This document shows, in pieces, positions 1 to 11,544 of a stretch of 64,000 nucleotides of DNA (its first letter is position 1; each line of letters starts with the position of its first letter). The notes beneath the pieces are model-generated. The model had not been told where the DNA came from. It saw only the letters and a list, made by a program, of their open reading frames with translations, and did not search any database. The translations under genes were made by a program, and so were the position numbers. Source of the stretch: Datura wrightii (lineage: Eukaryota > Streptophyta > Magnoliopsida > Solanales > Solanaceae); contig JASDFA010000010.1 in assembly GCA_035772735.1 (NCBI GenBank), positions 152,894,501-152,958,500 on the forward strand. Reading direction: 5' to 3'.

Positions 1-283
1 CCCTTTCCCAATGATTTTCCATATTTGGGAACTTATCTTTCAAACATGTGCCATCTACCAACACCAACTTGTTTCTACCCACTAATGCTATTCTCATCGA
101 ACGATACCACATAACATAATTCTCTACTCCAGTTAATTGAAAGGAGATTATTTGTATACCACTTACATCATATGAGTGCAGAAATAAGGGGTGATTGTAA
201 TCAATTCCTGGAGCTTGCCCTGTGAATGATCCAAACGCACTTAAATTATGATTAACATGACTACCATCAACTGCTATTTTTTC
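1..283 (-). pseudogene. Ty1/copia gag N-terminal fragment (element runs off the left edge)
   Basis: Reading the reverse strand from about 283 to 1 gives the start of a plant copia Gag: NHPLFLHSYDVSG, then QLTGVENYVMWYRSMRIAL and GRNKLVLVDGTCLKDKF. This is the order seen in the Retrotran_gag_3 family (a 'HPL.LH..D..G' head, then 'LTG.NY..W.R.M', then 'KL.FVDGT'). The frame is open over this stretch and is cut by the window edge. A tRNA-Met-like primer site and an LTR lie upstream (392-582), as expected for the 5' end of an element transcribed to the left. Gag would package element RNA. The family call rests on motif recognition only. Confidence 0.75.
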
Positions 284-391
284 CAACTTCCAGAATCAAA
301 TCTTGCGTATGCAAGAACTTAGAAGATTATCATTGTGGACAGGAAAGAAATATAGAATTCCAAGGTTCGAAGTTAGGGATTCTAACTTAAA

Positions 392-582
392 GCTCTGATA
401 TCATGAAATTGTAGCTTTATGAACACAGATTCAATACACTATATGTGTATTGATGAAACCGAGAAGAAGCTAGCTTTACAATGAAAGCATAAGTTTTACA
501 ATGAAGTCTATAGTGTTTATATTGACATTCTTGTTGATTAACTAACTACATAGCTAACTTAGTTATTTACAGATAACTAACA
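392..582 (-). repeat. Primer-binding site and 5' LTR of the minus-strand copia element
   Basis: On the reverse strand TGATATCAGAGC (403-392) resembles the copia primer-binding site TGGTATCAGAGC, complementary to initiator tRNA-Met. The sequence just beyond it, 404-582, reads on the reverse strand from TGTTAGTTATC to AATTTCA and contains TATAAACA as a possible TATA box. The 179-bp size and TG...CA ends suit a short copia LTR. The second LTR lies outside the window, so the limits are inferred from one copy. Confidence 0.55.
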
Positions 583-805
583 ATGAGATTGGTAGTTTAT
601 AACTAATTATACTTGTATAAAGACTAAACTATCCCTCCTTCTCTTAACTAACTTCAACTCCTTTTTTCTTTAACAAAACTACAACTACTATTTCATTATA
701 TAGAGATTATTTTGATTTACTAATCTGTTCAAAATAATATGGTATCAGAACAATGATCAAGGATCACTTGAAGTCTTCACACAACTCTAAGCTAGATCAA
801 CAATA

Positions 806-1713
806 ATGGAAACAAAGGATAGTCAGTCGACAGAGACAGATGTGCAAGTGGATTTTCATCACCTACCTTATTTGCAGGCATCAGATACGTCGGGGTTGGA
901 GTTGATTGGCATCAAGCTAACAGGGCTAGAAAATTACACTTTGTGGAGTAACTCAATGTGCCTATTCTTCTAGGCAAGAACAAACTCGGATTCATAGATT
1001 AAAGTTGAGCGAGAAACCAACATAGAGAAAGCTTGGCAAATCTATGGGATAGGTGTAATGTTATCATGTTGTCATGAATTGGAGCTACTGTCTCGCCAGA
1101 TTTAGTCTCTATCATAGTTTAAGCCTTAGATACAAAGAAAATTTAGGATGAATTCAAGGAGCGATTTGAAAAATTGAATCTCACTAGAGCCTACCAGCTA
1201 TGGAAGGATATTGCAACATTGACACAAGGTACCAATTCAGTTACTATATATTTTTCAAAATTAAAGAATTATTGGGATGAGTTAGACACTTTGATTCCTG
1301 GAGTTGGTTGCAATTGTGAAGCATCTAGACCTGCAGTAGAACTGTTAAGGAATGATCGTTTGCTACAGTTCCTCATGGAATTGAATGAGAGCTTTATTCA
1401 TGTAAGAAGTGGGATCCTGCTCAAAACACCAGTATTATCCCTGAATCAGGCTTATGCCATGGTAATACAAGAGGAAAGCCAGAGATTTACGAGAGTTGTA
1501 GATGGAAACAAAGACACCTTAACCATGATGGCAGGAAGACAATAGAGGTTCAATATAAACACACTATTTCATCAAACTTTGAGACCTAAGAGGACACCAA
1601 CACCAACAATATCAATAAGAAATATCTGTGAGCATTGTGGCTATAAAGGCTATCTCAAGGATGATTGTTATAGACTTGTAAGATATCCACCTGATTTCAA
1701 AAGTAAAAGAAAG
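806..1713 (+). pseudogene. copia gag pseudogene with damaged zinc knuckle
   Basis: ATG at 806 opens METKDSQSTE and soon TGLENYTLWSNSM, the copia Gag signature, but a stop follows at about 974. The central Gag (UBN2-like) part is open at 1174-1545 with RAYQLWKDIATLTQG and YFSKLKNYWDEL. A CCHC zinc knuckle follows at about 1627-1668 as CEHCGYKGYLKDDC; its histidine is replaced by leucine, so RNA binding through this finger should be lost. At least two stops separate these blocks. The protein would have formed the particle shell and bound RNA. Confidence 0.8.
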
Positions 1714-1740
1714 ACTCAAAATGGTGGTGGAGTTGCATCA

Positions 1741-1886
1741 CCCAGACCTTATGCCAACAGTAATTTAGTTGAGGCCAAGTCTAGGAGGGCTGCCTTTATT
1801 GGATGTTCAGAGACCCAGACCTTATGCCAACGATAATGTAGTTGAGGCTAGGTCTAGGAGGGCTGCCTTTATTAGATATTCAGAGA
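1741..1886 (+). repeat. 73-bp tandem duplication inside the copia remnant
   Basis: Two consecutive copies start at 1741 and 1814, both beginning CCCAGACCTTATGCCAAC and both ending in TTCAGAGA. They differ at a handful of positions. The duplication lies exactly where the element's protease and integrase core are missing, between the zinc knuckle and the integrase tail. Confidence 0.85.
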
Positions 1887-2651
1887 CATAGAAAGGTTAT
1901 AAACTTTTTGGACTTGAATCTAATGCTTTCATTATCAGTAGAGATGCGGTTTTTAGAGATGGAGTCCTTCCTTTTAAGGGAATGCAGACTGAAAATGTAG
2001 ATGTTTTTAACATGATCTCAGGTGAAGTAGTTGCACCTCAGCATGTTCCTTCCCCCTTATATGTTCCAAGAGAAGATGCATGCCATTATTTCTGACCTAA
2101 CCATAGAGAATATATATGGTGTAGCAGAACATGTTCTTGCTGGTGAGAGAGATGTTATTCACCAGGAACCATGACTGTGGAGGGAGATCATAATCATATG
2201 GTTCAGGAAGTTGTTACTGATGAACGTGATCACATGGTTCAGGAAAATGTTGAAGAGGGTGCTGATGTAGTACTCCAAACTAGCAGGACTGGTAAAGTTG
2301 TCCATCCTCTCAAATGGATGAAAGATTATGTAACAAAAGGAAAACACACAGGACCCTCTTTATATTCTATTACTGATGTTCTTTCATATGAGGCATTGCC
2401 AATTATACAATCATGCACTATAAACACAGTTACCTTTAAATATGCATCCTCTTAAACAAGGTGGGTAGAGACTGTGCAACAGGAGATACAAGCCTTAAAG
2501 GAAAATAATACATGGTATTTGGTCAGATTGCCTCCAGGAAAACATGCAATTGGATCTAAATGGATGTACAAGATAAAATATAAGACAAATGATGACATAG
2601 AAAGGTACAAGGCTCGATTAGTGGCGGGGTATAACCAGCAAGAGAGTTTAG
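1887..2651 (+). pseudogene. copia pol remnant: integrase tail and N-terminal reverse transcriptase
   Basis: After a stop, GYKLFGLESNAFIISRDAVF (about 1896-1955) matches the integrase C-terminal 'GY...DLE...F.SRDV.F' motif of copia Pol. The linker before reverse transcriptase is open at 2171-2455, with HPLKWMKDYV and YSITDVLSYEALP. The RVT_2 domain begins at about 2462: WVETVQQEIQALKENNTW, then LPPGKHAIGSKWMYKIKYK and RYKARLVAGYNQQES. The frame is then cut by the LTR at 2652 and resumes at 4929. This polyprotein would have copied element RNA into DNA and integrated it. Confidence 0.8.
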
Positions 2652-4923
2652 TGTTACACCCCGTAAATGTTAACGATTAGTAAGCGTACACGTGGATTGG
2701 TAACAAGTAAGAAGAGCTTGACGCATGTGGGAAAAAGCCTCGGAAGTGGTGTCGGACAGGACCAGTGCGCACAGGGCCAGCGCGATGCGCCAGCCAGCAG
2801 TGCACTGGCCAGCGTGGGGCGCTAGGCCTGCTGCCTCATAGGAGGCGCGACGTGGGGCAATTGTGGCGAGATGAGGGGCGCACCTAACACCCCCTTCCAT
2901 CACCCAAGCATTATATAAAGCCCCTCCTTTGATTCTTAAATCATTTGAAACAAGAGACTTCGGTCAAAAAGAGGAAAAGTCGGGGTTTTTAATGATTTTT
3001 CATCCGATTACGCTACCAAACGTCGTCCAAATTCAAATTAACTTCGCGTATAGATGTTTAAGCCCGCATGGAGCATTACTACAAAGTTATTTTCGTGAAA
3101 TTCGCCCGGCGAATCGTAACCCCACCGAGCAAAAGTTGTCGGAAGTGCTCCAAACCGATTTCTATACAATCATAGGTTTCAAGTAAGCATTTCTCCCTTC
3201 TGAACTCTCGGGAAATAATACGTTTTCAGCCGTGTTTTGTTAAGTTGAAGTATAGTCAATATTGGTATTAAAAGTTATTGTTTTACGCCGAATTTGGTAT
3301 TGAAATTCGTCTCTTTCTCCTAGTATAACGGTTACAGATAAAGAGAGCTAGCGAATACAAGTTGAAACTCAACGGTTATTCAAGAAACGACAATTGAGGT
3401 ATGTAAGGCTTAATCCTCGACAAGTATACTCGTCGTACGGTGTTACGACTTATGCTCTCAAATAGAAATGATGATTTTATATGCTGTAGATAGCTGCTAC
3501 CGTTAAATCATGATTAAACATGTTGGAATTAGCCGTTGCTGGTCTATAAGGATCAGATATACTGCGAATAACTTCTATCAATAGATTACGGGTATATATA
3601 TGTTTTGGTTAGCTGCTAGAAAATGTGTACAGATTATACCGTAGTATCCCTCATTGAGAAAAGACACGATAAGTACGATATGCGCTAGAAGCGTCATAGA
3701 AACTCTTCTATTCCTCAGCTCATTATTTTAGTAGGATTGTATGTTTGTGTCCAGGCCTAGACCTTAGGAGCTCGCGAGAGTTATCGAGCCTAAGCTAGTA
3801 AGTTGAACAACATGGGTGCAGCTAGGCGTTTTAACTACTAGTTGGGCGCCTGTATTGTCCAGGAAGCACACCCCATGTCGAGCCTGGTGCCCGGGGTGCA
3901 GATATCAGATATTAGGAGTCCACCGGACTCAGACACAACTACAGATCAAGGGCCGAGTGGGCTCAGTTTCAAACCCATAGGACTGGTAGGTTGGCTATAG
4001 CACCAGTAGAGTCATAGAAACTTGGTTAGGGGTATATATATTGAAGTGCACTCACCAGGGCTTATGGGGGCCCCGGGTGGGTTATTCTGTGTTGGTTGTA
4101 CCTTCCAGGCTTATGGGGTCCAGGTTAGGTTCTTGCTTGCATTTTTGTCTGTTAGCTATAGCTTATGAATATATGTAATTATGCAGTCATAGACCATGTA
4201 TGTGTAGTGCTTGTTAGATGCAGATTACGAATAAGCCAGCTTACAGGTTAATCTTTCTGCCTCTCCTTCCTACTCACTTTCAGTATTTCACAGCTTTTAT
4301 TCAGCCTGTTTACCGCCTTATATATTCAGTACATATTGTACTAACGCCCAATTATGGGGCGCTGCATTACTTGCCTGCAGGTTTAGATAGACAGGGTTTA
4401 GGATCTTCAGTAGCAGTTGTTCAGAGTCGCAGCTGGGTCAGCTCCTTTCATTCGGAGTTGCCAGGTTGTAGAGACTTCTGTATTTCAGTTGTATAGCATT
4501 TTAGTATAGGTCAGGGCCCTGTCCCCACTACTATTTATACTCTTAGAGGTTTGCAGACTACAGTCGTTAGTTAGTTAGTTGTATGTTGGCTGTGTGGGGC
4601 CTTAATCAGTTATGTTTCGTATGTTGGCCGTGTGGGGCCTAGGATAGTAATTTGTCTTCATTTCTGTTATAACTAGACAACATGGTGGCCTTGATGGCCC
4701 GCATAGGATCCCTTATGTTGCCTGTTGTTGGTTAGCTGTTTTCATTTACAAGTGGCTATACGGCCTTGTTGGCCGGAGGCTGCATTTACAGCTGAGATAT
4801 AGCCTGTTGTTTTCTTGATTTGAGGAGCAAGCCTGCACCAGGTGTATCTGGCCTTGGTTGAGTCATTTCAGATCCTAGTAGGCACTAGGTGCCAGTCATG
4901 CCTCCCAAGGTAGGGGAATGACA
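2652..4923 (+). mobile_element. Solo LTR (2.27 kb), probably Ty3/gypsy type, inside copia pol
   Basis: The copia reading frame stops at GAGAGTTTAG and resumes with TTTTGATTACATT, which pins the insertion. The insert begins TGTTACACCCCG (2652) and ends GGGAATGACA (4923), giving LTR-style TG...CA ends. The flanking 5-mers are TTTAG (2647-2651) and TTTTG (4924-4928), a target-site duplication with one mismatch. No gag-pol lies inside, so it is a solo LTR left by recombination, or one LTR. A homologous copy lies in reverse at 6506-8578. Large GC-rich LTRs are typical of Solanaceae chromoviruses, but the superfamily is inferred, not shown. Short open frames in it (for example 4218-4496) are not genes. 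Confidence 0.85.
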
Positions 4924-4928
4924 TTTTG

Positions 4929-6244
4929 ATTACATTCCCACCAGTTGCTAAAATGATGACAGTGAGAACTGTCATTGGAATATCAGCAGATAGAGATTGG
5001 AATCTCTTCCAAATGGATGTGATAATGCTTTCTTACAAGGAGATCTCTATGAGGATGTATATATGCAGCTACCTCAAGGATTTCACAAACAAGGGGAGCA
5101 AACAATGTGCAAATTAAAAAAGTCATTGTATGAGCTCAAACAAGCAACTAGACAGTGGAATGTTAAATTGACTGATGCATTAATTGAGGGTGATATACTC
5201 AAAGTGCTTATGATGACTCTATGTTTGTTAATTAGCCAGAAATAGACCTAGTGGCGATATTGGTCTATATGGATGGCCTGCTCATTGCAGGAAACAACTC
5301 AACATGATTTAACATGCCAAGGATATTCTGAACAAAATGTTCAAGGTGAAAGATCTGGGGAAGTTAAGGTATTTCTTATGTATTAATGTGCTTAGATCAC
5401 AAAAGGAGATTTTACTCAATCAAAGAAGTATGTACCTGAGCTTATATTAGAGGTTGGATGGAGTGCCAACAAGCCAATAATGACACCTTTGGAGTTAAAC
5501 CATAAACTTACCACAATTGATTATGATATACATACTGGTGTGACAAATGATCCATAATTGAATGATATTTTGAGCTATCAAAAACTCATTGGAAGTTACT
5601 CTACCTGCCTATCACTAAGCCTAATGTATGTTTTATAGTCCAGGTGATTAGTCAATTCATGCAAAGGCCTAATCTCAAATGGAGAGTGCACTCATGGTAG
5701 TAAGATACTTAAAGTGAGTATCAAGATTAGGAATTCTCCTAAAGGCAGAAGCTGTTAATTCTATGACAATATATTGTGACTTTGATTGGGCAGCATGTCC
5801 AAATACTAGAAAATTAGTCACTGTGTATATAGTATAGTTGGGAGATTACTGGTGTCCTAAAAGTCAAAGAAACAACACACTGTTAGTAGAAGTTATATTG
5901 AAGCAGGATACAGAAGTATGACAGCTGCTATAACAAAAACCATTTGGCTGATTGGATTGTTGAGAGAGTTTGGAGTGGATCTAGTTTTGCCAGTAAAACT
6001 GTTTTGTGATAATAAAGCAGCTTTGCAGATAGCTGCTAACCCAATTTTCCATGAACGTATCAAGCACATAGAAATAGATTGTTACTTTATCAGAGGGAGG
6101 ATCAAATCCGACTCACTAGAACCAGCATATATTTCCACTAGATTGCAGCTGGCAGACTTAATGACTAAAGGACTTACTAGATGTCAACACCACTTCCTTG
6201 TTTCCAAGCTTGGGATGTTTGATGTGTTCCACCCTCCAACTTGA
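4929..6244 (+). pseudogene. copia pol remnant: C-terminal reverse transcriptase and RNase H
   Basis: The frame picks up after the solo LTR with PPVAKMMTVRTVIGISADRDW, then (after a short frameshift) GDLYEDVYMQLPQGF and CKLKKSLYELKQATRQW. At about 5259-5300 the catalytic YVDD box reads YMDGLLIAG, so one of the two catalytic aspartates is lost. RNase H is the best-preserved part (5918-6241): KLFCDNKAALQIAANP, HERIKHIEIDCYFIRG and QLADLMTKGL, running to the purine tract. Stops and shifts occur between 5245 and 5917. Confidence 0.85.
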
Positions 6245-6505
6245 GGGGGAGTAATGAATATTATACTAGGGGTGTTTTGGTCCTATATAAGAATTGATCT
6301 TAGAGTCTTATGCTCTTTATTTAATGAACTGCAGTTACTATTGCATGTATATGTAGATTGTTTTGATTCACTAGTTTGTTTAAAACAATAATAATAATTT
6401 ATAATATAATCGAATTCCACAACCAAGACCAATACTATACTATCAATATTAATAAAATACATGAAGTATGATTCGTGGCAAATATGCATGCAATCGAAAA
6501 TTATA

Positions 6506-8578
6506 TGTCACGCTACACCTTGGGAGGCATGACTGGCACCTGGTGCCCTACTAGGGTCTGAACTGACTGAGCTGACTGAACCTAAGCACTTCTGATGCAG
6601 ATTTACTTCCTTAAATCAAGAAAACAATGGGTTATATCTCGGCTGTAAATACAACCTCCGGCCGACAAGGCCTTATAGCCACATGTAAAAGAAAATAGTT
6701 AACCAGAAACAAGCAATAATAGGGAATCCTATACGGGCCGACAAGACCACTATGATGTCTAGTTATAACTGTAAAGTAAATTCAGAGCTACACTAAACTA
6801 TGGCCGATAAGGCCGCCAATCTGTCAGCTAAACAAGGCCCCACACGACCCACATGTAGACTAAAGCACACATAGGCCCCACACGGCCAATAACAGCTAAC
6901 CACAGGGAAATAGAAATGTACAAGCCTCTAGGAGTAATATGATGGTCGGGAAAGGGCCCCCGGCCTGCCCGAAAACTATATAATCAAAAAGGAATAAACC
7001 TCATGTCTATAAGCTCTGGAAGAAAGGAGCTACTGTTCTGGTGATACTAACTGAAAGCTTACAAGGGACCTGCTCCTCGTCTATCCATACCTGCAGGCAA
7101 GTAATGCAGCGCCCCAGTAAGGGCGTCAGTACAACATGTACTGAATATGTAAGGCGGTAATGTAAAATGACTGAAATAAAGAAGTAGAACTGAAAGTAAC
7201 TGAACTGGAATGAAGGAATAAAGATCATATCTTGGTGATAGAACGTCTTACTATCTAACTATCAATAACTAAAGCAAACATAAACCTTACTTGGCCCCCA
7301 TAAGTCGGAAGGTACAATCAGCACAGAATAACTCACCTGGGGCCCCCATAAGCCCTGGTGTGTACACCTCAATCTACATATCCCTATCCAAGGTCACACT
7401 GATCAGCTAATCACTGTAGCCATCCTACCAATCTCCTGGGTCTGTAACTGAGCCCGCTCGGCTCCTGACTGTAACTGTGTCTGAGTCGGTGGACTTTTGA
7501 TATCTGCACCCCGAGCACCAGGCTCGACGGGGGTGTATATAAGGCCAACCACAACATATGAGGATCTCTAACCCCATCTTCGTCCCCAGCGGATGACATA
7601 CCGCTCCGTAGAGCGACGTCATCTCGCCCCTGGCGGACGACGACATAGCTAGTAACCCTGGGGTCGGTCACGGAGGCTATGCTGGCATAACTCATCCCAA
7701 CTAATATAGAGTATTGATCTCAGCTAATAACAATAACTAATCATAATAGACATGCTTTTGGTAATCTTACTAGAATTCAATCTGAGCTATCATGCTAAGG
7801 AAACTAGCTTGCCGAAGTAAACTGCCTTAACATACCTCGTTCGCTGATTACTGATTAACTGATGAGCTTCAACTCGTATTCAACTGCTCTTCTCAACTGC
7901 AATCGTATTATTGGAAGAACAAGGCTAACTTCAATACTAAATTCGAAGAAAACGATAACTTTATATATAAGTATTAACTATATTTCAACTTGACAGATCA
8001 CGGTCGAAAACTCATAATTTCTTGAGAATCTAGAAGGGAGAAATGCTTACTTTAAACCTGTGGTCGTATTAACACTAGTTTGGAGCAATTCCAACAACTT
8101 TAGCTCAATGGGATTACGATTCGCCGGGCGAATTTTGCGAAACTAAATCCGTAGTAATGCTCTTCGCAACTTTATATTTCGATACCCAAAGTTAATTTGA
8201 ATTCGGGCAGCAATTTGTAGCGTAAATGGAAGATTTATACCTGGTTTCTTTGTACACCCTCGGGTCTGGCCGTGTATATATTGAAAATGAACTAAAATTC
8301 CAAGGAGGGAACATATATATACTTGAGGCGGTGGACAGGGGTTCGTGGAACGGACCCTGTCGCGCCAATCCTGGGCCGTGCCACAGAGCCTATCATGCCC
8401 ATCCTAGGCCGTGCCACGTTGCCCCTTTGGGCAACTGGTCCGGCCTTCTTCTGTGCGGTCCCGACTCCGTGCTCGTTCGACCTTTCCCCGGGCCCTTTTC
8501 TCGTACGTATTATACTCTAGAACTCTTAACCAACGTACGAATAGGCCATCTAAACATTAGAAACTTACGGGATGTACA
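6506..8578 (-). mobile_element. Second LTR of the same family, inverse orientation (2.07 kb)
   Basis: The left end TGTCACGCTACACCTTGGG, read on the reverse strand, matches the 3' end of the 2652-4923 LTR, including the shared block GGGAGGCATGACTGGCACCT. The right end (ACGGGATGTACA) matches the other LTR's TGTTACACCCCGT start in reverse. Shared internal blocks include the CTGCAGG...AATGCAGCGCCC segment (about 7090) and the run near 7490. Flanking 5-mers TTATA (6501-6505) and TCATA (8579-8583) look like a mutated target duplication, so this is an independent insertion. It has no internal genes. The open frames at 7007-7228 and 7411-7695 fall inside it and are not genes. Confidence 0.8.
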
Positions 8579-8582
8579 TCAT

Positions 8583-8606
8583 ATATATGTGTGTGTGTGT
8601 GTGTGA
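8583..8606. repeat. (AT)n/(GT)n microsatellite
   Basis: A short alternating run, ATATATAT followed by ten or so GT units, lies directly beside the right end of the inverse LTR. Confidence 0.9.
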
Positions 8607-9084
8607 AATTAGCGCTGGTCCAACATGTTTGGAAAAATTGTATATCGAATGTAAAATCTTCAGAGAGCCTAGCATACCTGCATGTTTTAAGATAAAATTG
8701 AGCTTCAGTATAAAATTCTAAAAAATGCAGTACAAATAAGGTAAAAGCAGAACAGTACTGCATAGAAAGTGAGTATTTTTGTGACAAATTTATATGGTAA
8801 CTGAGTATATGTTCTACTTTCTAATACAAATCAGATATGAGCAAGATAACAACGGTGTTCTATAAAGTAAGTGACTCTTTTTGTGATAAAAATTAAGAAA
8901 GAACGTGACCTTTATGGTGTCCGATGGTTTGTTTGTTAGTATGAAATCATATGTTGTTGCCTCTGTTATAGCATTTGAGCAAACGGTGGTTGTTCCAAAC
9001 AGTACACATATATTAATATTAATAAAAAGAGCGTAGTATAAATTAAAAATATTTCATAATAGCCATTGATTTACAGAAAGTGAA
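8607..9084. other. Unassigned spacer
   Basis: AT-rich sequence with no open frame of note, no recognisable repeat ends and no RNA gene that I can see. Confidence 0.5.
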
Positions 9085-9720
9085 TTATCCATGAAGAGAG
9101 AGTAAAATAAGAGCAGTAATGGGAAAAGCTAATTGAGTTACAGGGATATACCATCTAACACATAATGATCTTGCTTTTACTGATTGTAATTGACTTGTAG
9201 GCGCTATATAACCTATTAATAACACTAAGAAGAAGCAGGTGAAGATAAAAATTAATTCATAGTAATAGCTATTAAAACCAAAGCAACTATACATCAATAA
9301 AGTCGACCAAGCAGCGTTGAAGAAATTAAATCCAACGGTAGTAGCAGAAATCCAATAGAAAGTTGGATTCACATAAGAATTTTCTGAACAACCAACATGA
9401 CATTCAAAAAAGAGAAAATGACATACGGAGAAACTCAAAACAAGAAAGGAATAAAAAAAAAAAACGGAAGGCCTAGAAGAAAACACTCACCAAGAAAAAA
9501 CGGTTGAACGGGAATTCAACAGCAGCCCTGACAACGAAGCTAGAAAACCCGACAAAATACAACAGCCGTGTCGGGAAATTTCGGCAGCACTTTGTCTAAT
9601 TGCACACAGATTTGATATGAGTTTGAGAAATTCAAAGAAGAATGAAATTTGTTTGTGATGTTGTTCAGCCTTTCCACGCGGTAGATTAATCAGCAACTCT
9701 TGCATAGTTGATGCAGGCAT
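9085..9720 (-). CDS. Possible two-frame hypothetical gene fragment, unrecognised
   Basis: Two adjacent open frames on the reverse strand. The upstream one (9720-9487) begins MPASTMQELLINLPRGKAEQ and ends at TTCTTG|GTGAGT, a good plant splice-donor context. The downstream one (9486-9085) is rich in hydrophobic residues with several stretches that could span a membrane, e.g. ELIFIFTCFFLVLLIGYIAP. I recognise no family, and the hydrophobicity could simply reflect T-rich sequence. It may be the 5' exon of a truncated gene, a transcribed leader, or nothing. No partner exon could be identified. Confidence 0.2.
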
Positions 9721-11540
9721 GTTGACATCTTTAGTAAATTTCTAATTTTCTTTTTCCTGATCCAGATGTAATATAATTATTTTTATTATATTACAGAAAA
9801 GGACCAGCACGAGCTGGGAGAGAATGATTGTTCATTTGTTTGTCTATGAAATAACCAGTAACTTCATTGGTATTACTAAACAAAAGCTGTCATCCATATT
9901 GACAAAATATAAGACTATCCTTGAAGACGAGCCCAGTCCAACAAAGTTGAAAGCCCAATATTAACCATAGGATAGAATCAGGTTCTTTGGATTATGTTTG
10001 GTTGGATGAATCTGATGGACCTTTTACAAATATGGGCTGAAGCCTGCATAGGCCTATTTATAAACCGCAAAAATTGATAAGATTATTGTCATAATAACAC
10101 ATATTTATTTATCAAAAATTTGCAAAAATAATCACCAAGACATATCATTAGAAAAGGTTTTCTTTTGGTTGGTTTTCATTCATTGTCCAATACTTATTTA
10201 GGGGCTCGCTAATTTAGAATTAAAACGCTCCCTTATTAAAATCAACTTAATTTCAACACTCAAACTTAAAAGGCTCTGCAATAATAATAACTACTATTAG
10301 ATACCAATTTATTAAGTAGACATGTTTTCTATTCCTAACTTCCTTATTTTAGTTTATCTTTTTATCACTCCAGATGTATTCGAAATTCCTTATTTTAGGT
10401 TTTATCTTTTCATCACTCCTGACATTCTAGGTGAAAATTATTACTCCTCTTATTTATTTTTATTTATGTAGCATATTTTTCAAAAAAAAATATATATATA
10501 TATATATTAAAAGTATTATTTTTATATAATTAAAAATTAATTTAAGTTTTATATTTAATAAAATAATTAATAGCCAGATAAATAATCACTTAAATCACAA
10601 ATTTTATGAAAACAAATTTTGTTAAATTTTATATCAGATGTATCACATAAATTAGAATAAAAAAGGTACTAAATTGAACGTAGTACAAATCAATAGATTT
10701 TGTCCTTTTTATATCCTTCTGAAGAAAATTTTCACACTTTTATCTTAATTTATATTTTTATTTTTTAAAATTTAAATAATATAAATTTATATATAAAATT
10801 ATTTTTAAAAAAATCATATAAATTAAAACGAACAATAAACACTAAAAATAAAAAATATAAAAGAATTATCCTTTCAATTGTCACTCCCTTGAAAAGCGGG
10901 TCGAAACAATCCTAGTAGTGTTTTACTTTTACTTCCACATCAATCATCATTGACTTCTCCTTTAATATGCATCGCATCTTCTTTTTTTCCCTTCCCAAAA
11001 ACCAATAAAATCATATACTATAACTTTATACATTTCAGCCGAAGTAAATAAAAATATGTCAAATTCCTAATTTAAATATTTCAGGTTCCTCTTTGATTTC
11101 TCCTTCAACTCAGTTCAAAATCTCAGCTAACCACAGTCTCTTTTGCTGCTGATTTTGATTTTATTTATTTATATTTGTTTATATTCCGCAAAGAGAATAT
11201 TGGGTGTCTAATTTGATTGCAGTCCTTGAGTTTTTCTGTATTTTTGGTGGATCTTTTTTCTGGGGTTTCAGTGGTTTTGATCTGTATTCTGAAAAGAAGA
11301 CCGGTTGTTTATTTTGAATCCAAATCTCGATTTTTTATGTATTTTTGGTGGACTTTCTGGGATTTGATTAAATTTGATTTATCGAATGTGTAATCGATTT
11401 GAATTTCCATTAATTTTGGGGTAATTTGTTGGATTTTCTTCGTGGGGTTTGATTCCGGTGACAATTCAAAACCTTTTTTGGGGGGTTTGTTTGCTGGATT
11501 TTTGGTGGGGTTTGATTGAAAACTTGTTTTATACATTCAA
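9721..11540. other. AT-rich intergenic region and presumed promoter/leader of the VTT-domain gene
   Basis: No coding frame is seen. The stretch 10180-10870 is very AT-rich and includes a (TA)n run at about 10487-10507. From about 10890 the composition changes to CT- and T-rich sequence typical of plant promoters and 5' leaders. A short upstream frame, ATGAATGAAGAATAG (11541-11555), overlaps the first ATG of the downstream gene in another frame. Confidence 0.5.
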
Positions 11541-11544
11541 ATGA

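Larger units (their letters stand above)
590..6390 (+). mobile_element. Degenerate Ty1/copia retrotransposon, interrupted by a solo LTR
   Basis: A plus-strand copia element in order: 5' LTR (about 590-739), primer site TGGTATCAGAAC (740-751), gag from 806, integrase tail, reverse transcriptase, RNase H ending about 6243, purine tract TTGAGGGGGAG (6241-6251), and 3' LTR (about 6254-6390). The LTR ends can be aligned (GATTATTTTGATTTACTAAT against GATTGTTTTGATTCACTAGT), but the LTRs are very divergent, so the insertion is old. Aspartic protease and the integrase core are missing. Stops and frameshifts occur throughout, and the reverse transcriptase is split at 2651/4929 by a later LTR insertion. 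It cannot be autonomous. Confidence 0.85.

Noticed and set aside
4218..4496. Open frame with YRLIYSVHIVLTP, and similar frames at 7007-7228 and 7411-7695 (reverse)
   Set aside because: They lie inside the two homologous LTRs and are not conserved in frame between the copies.
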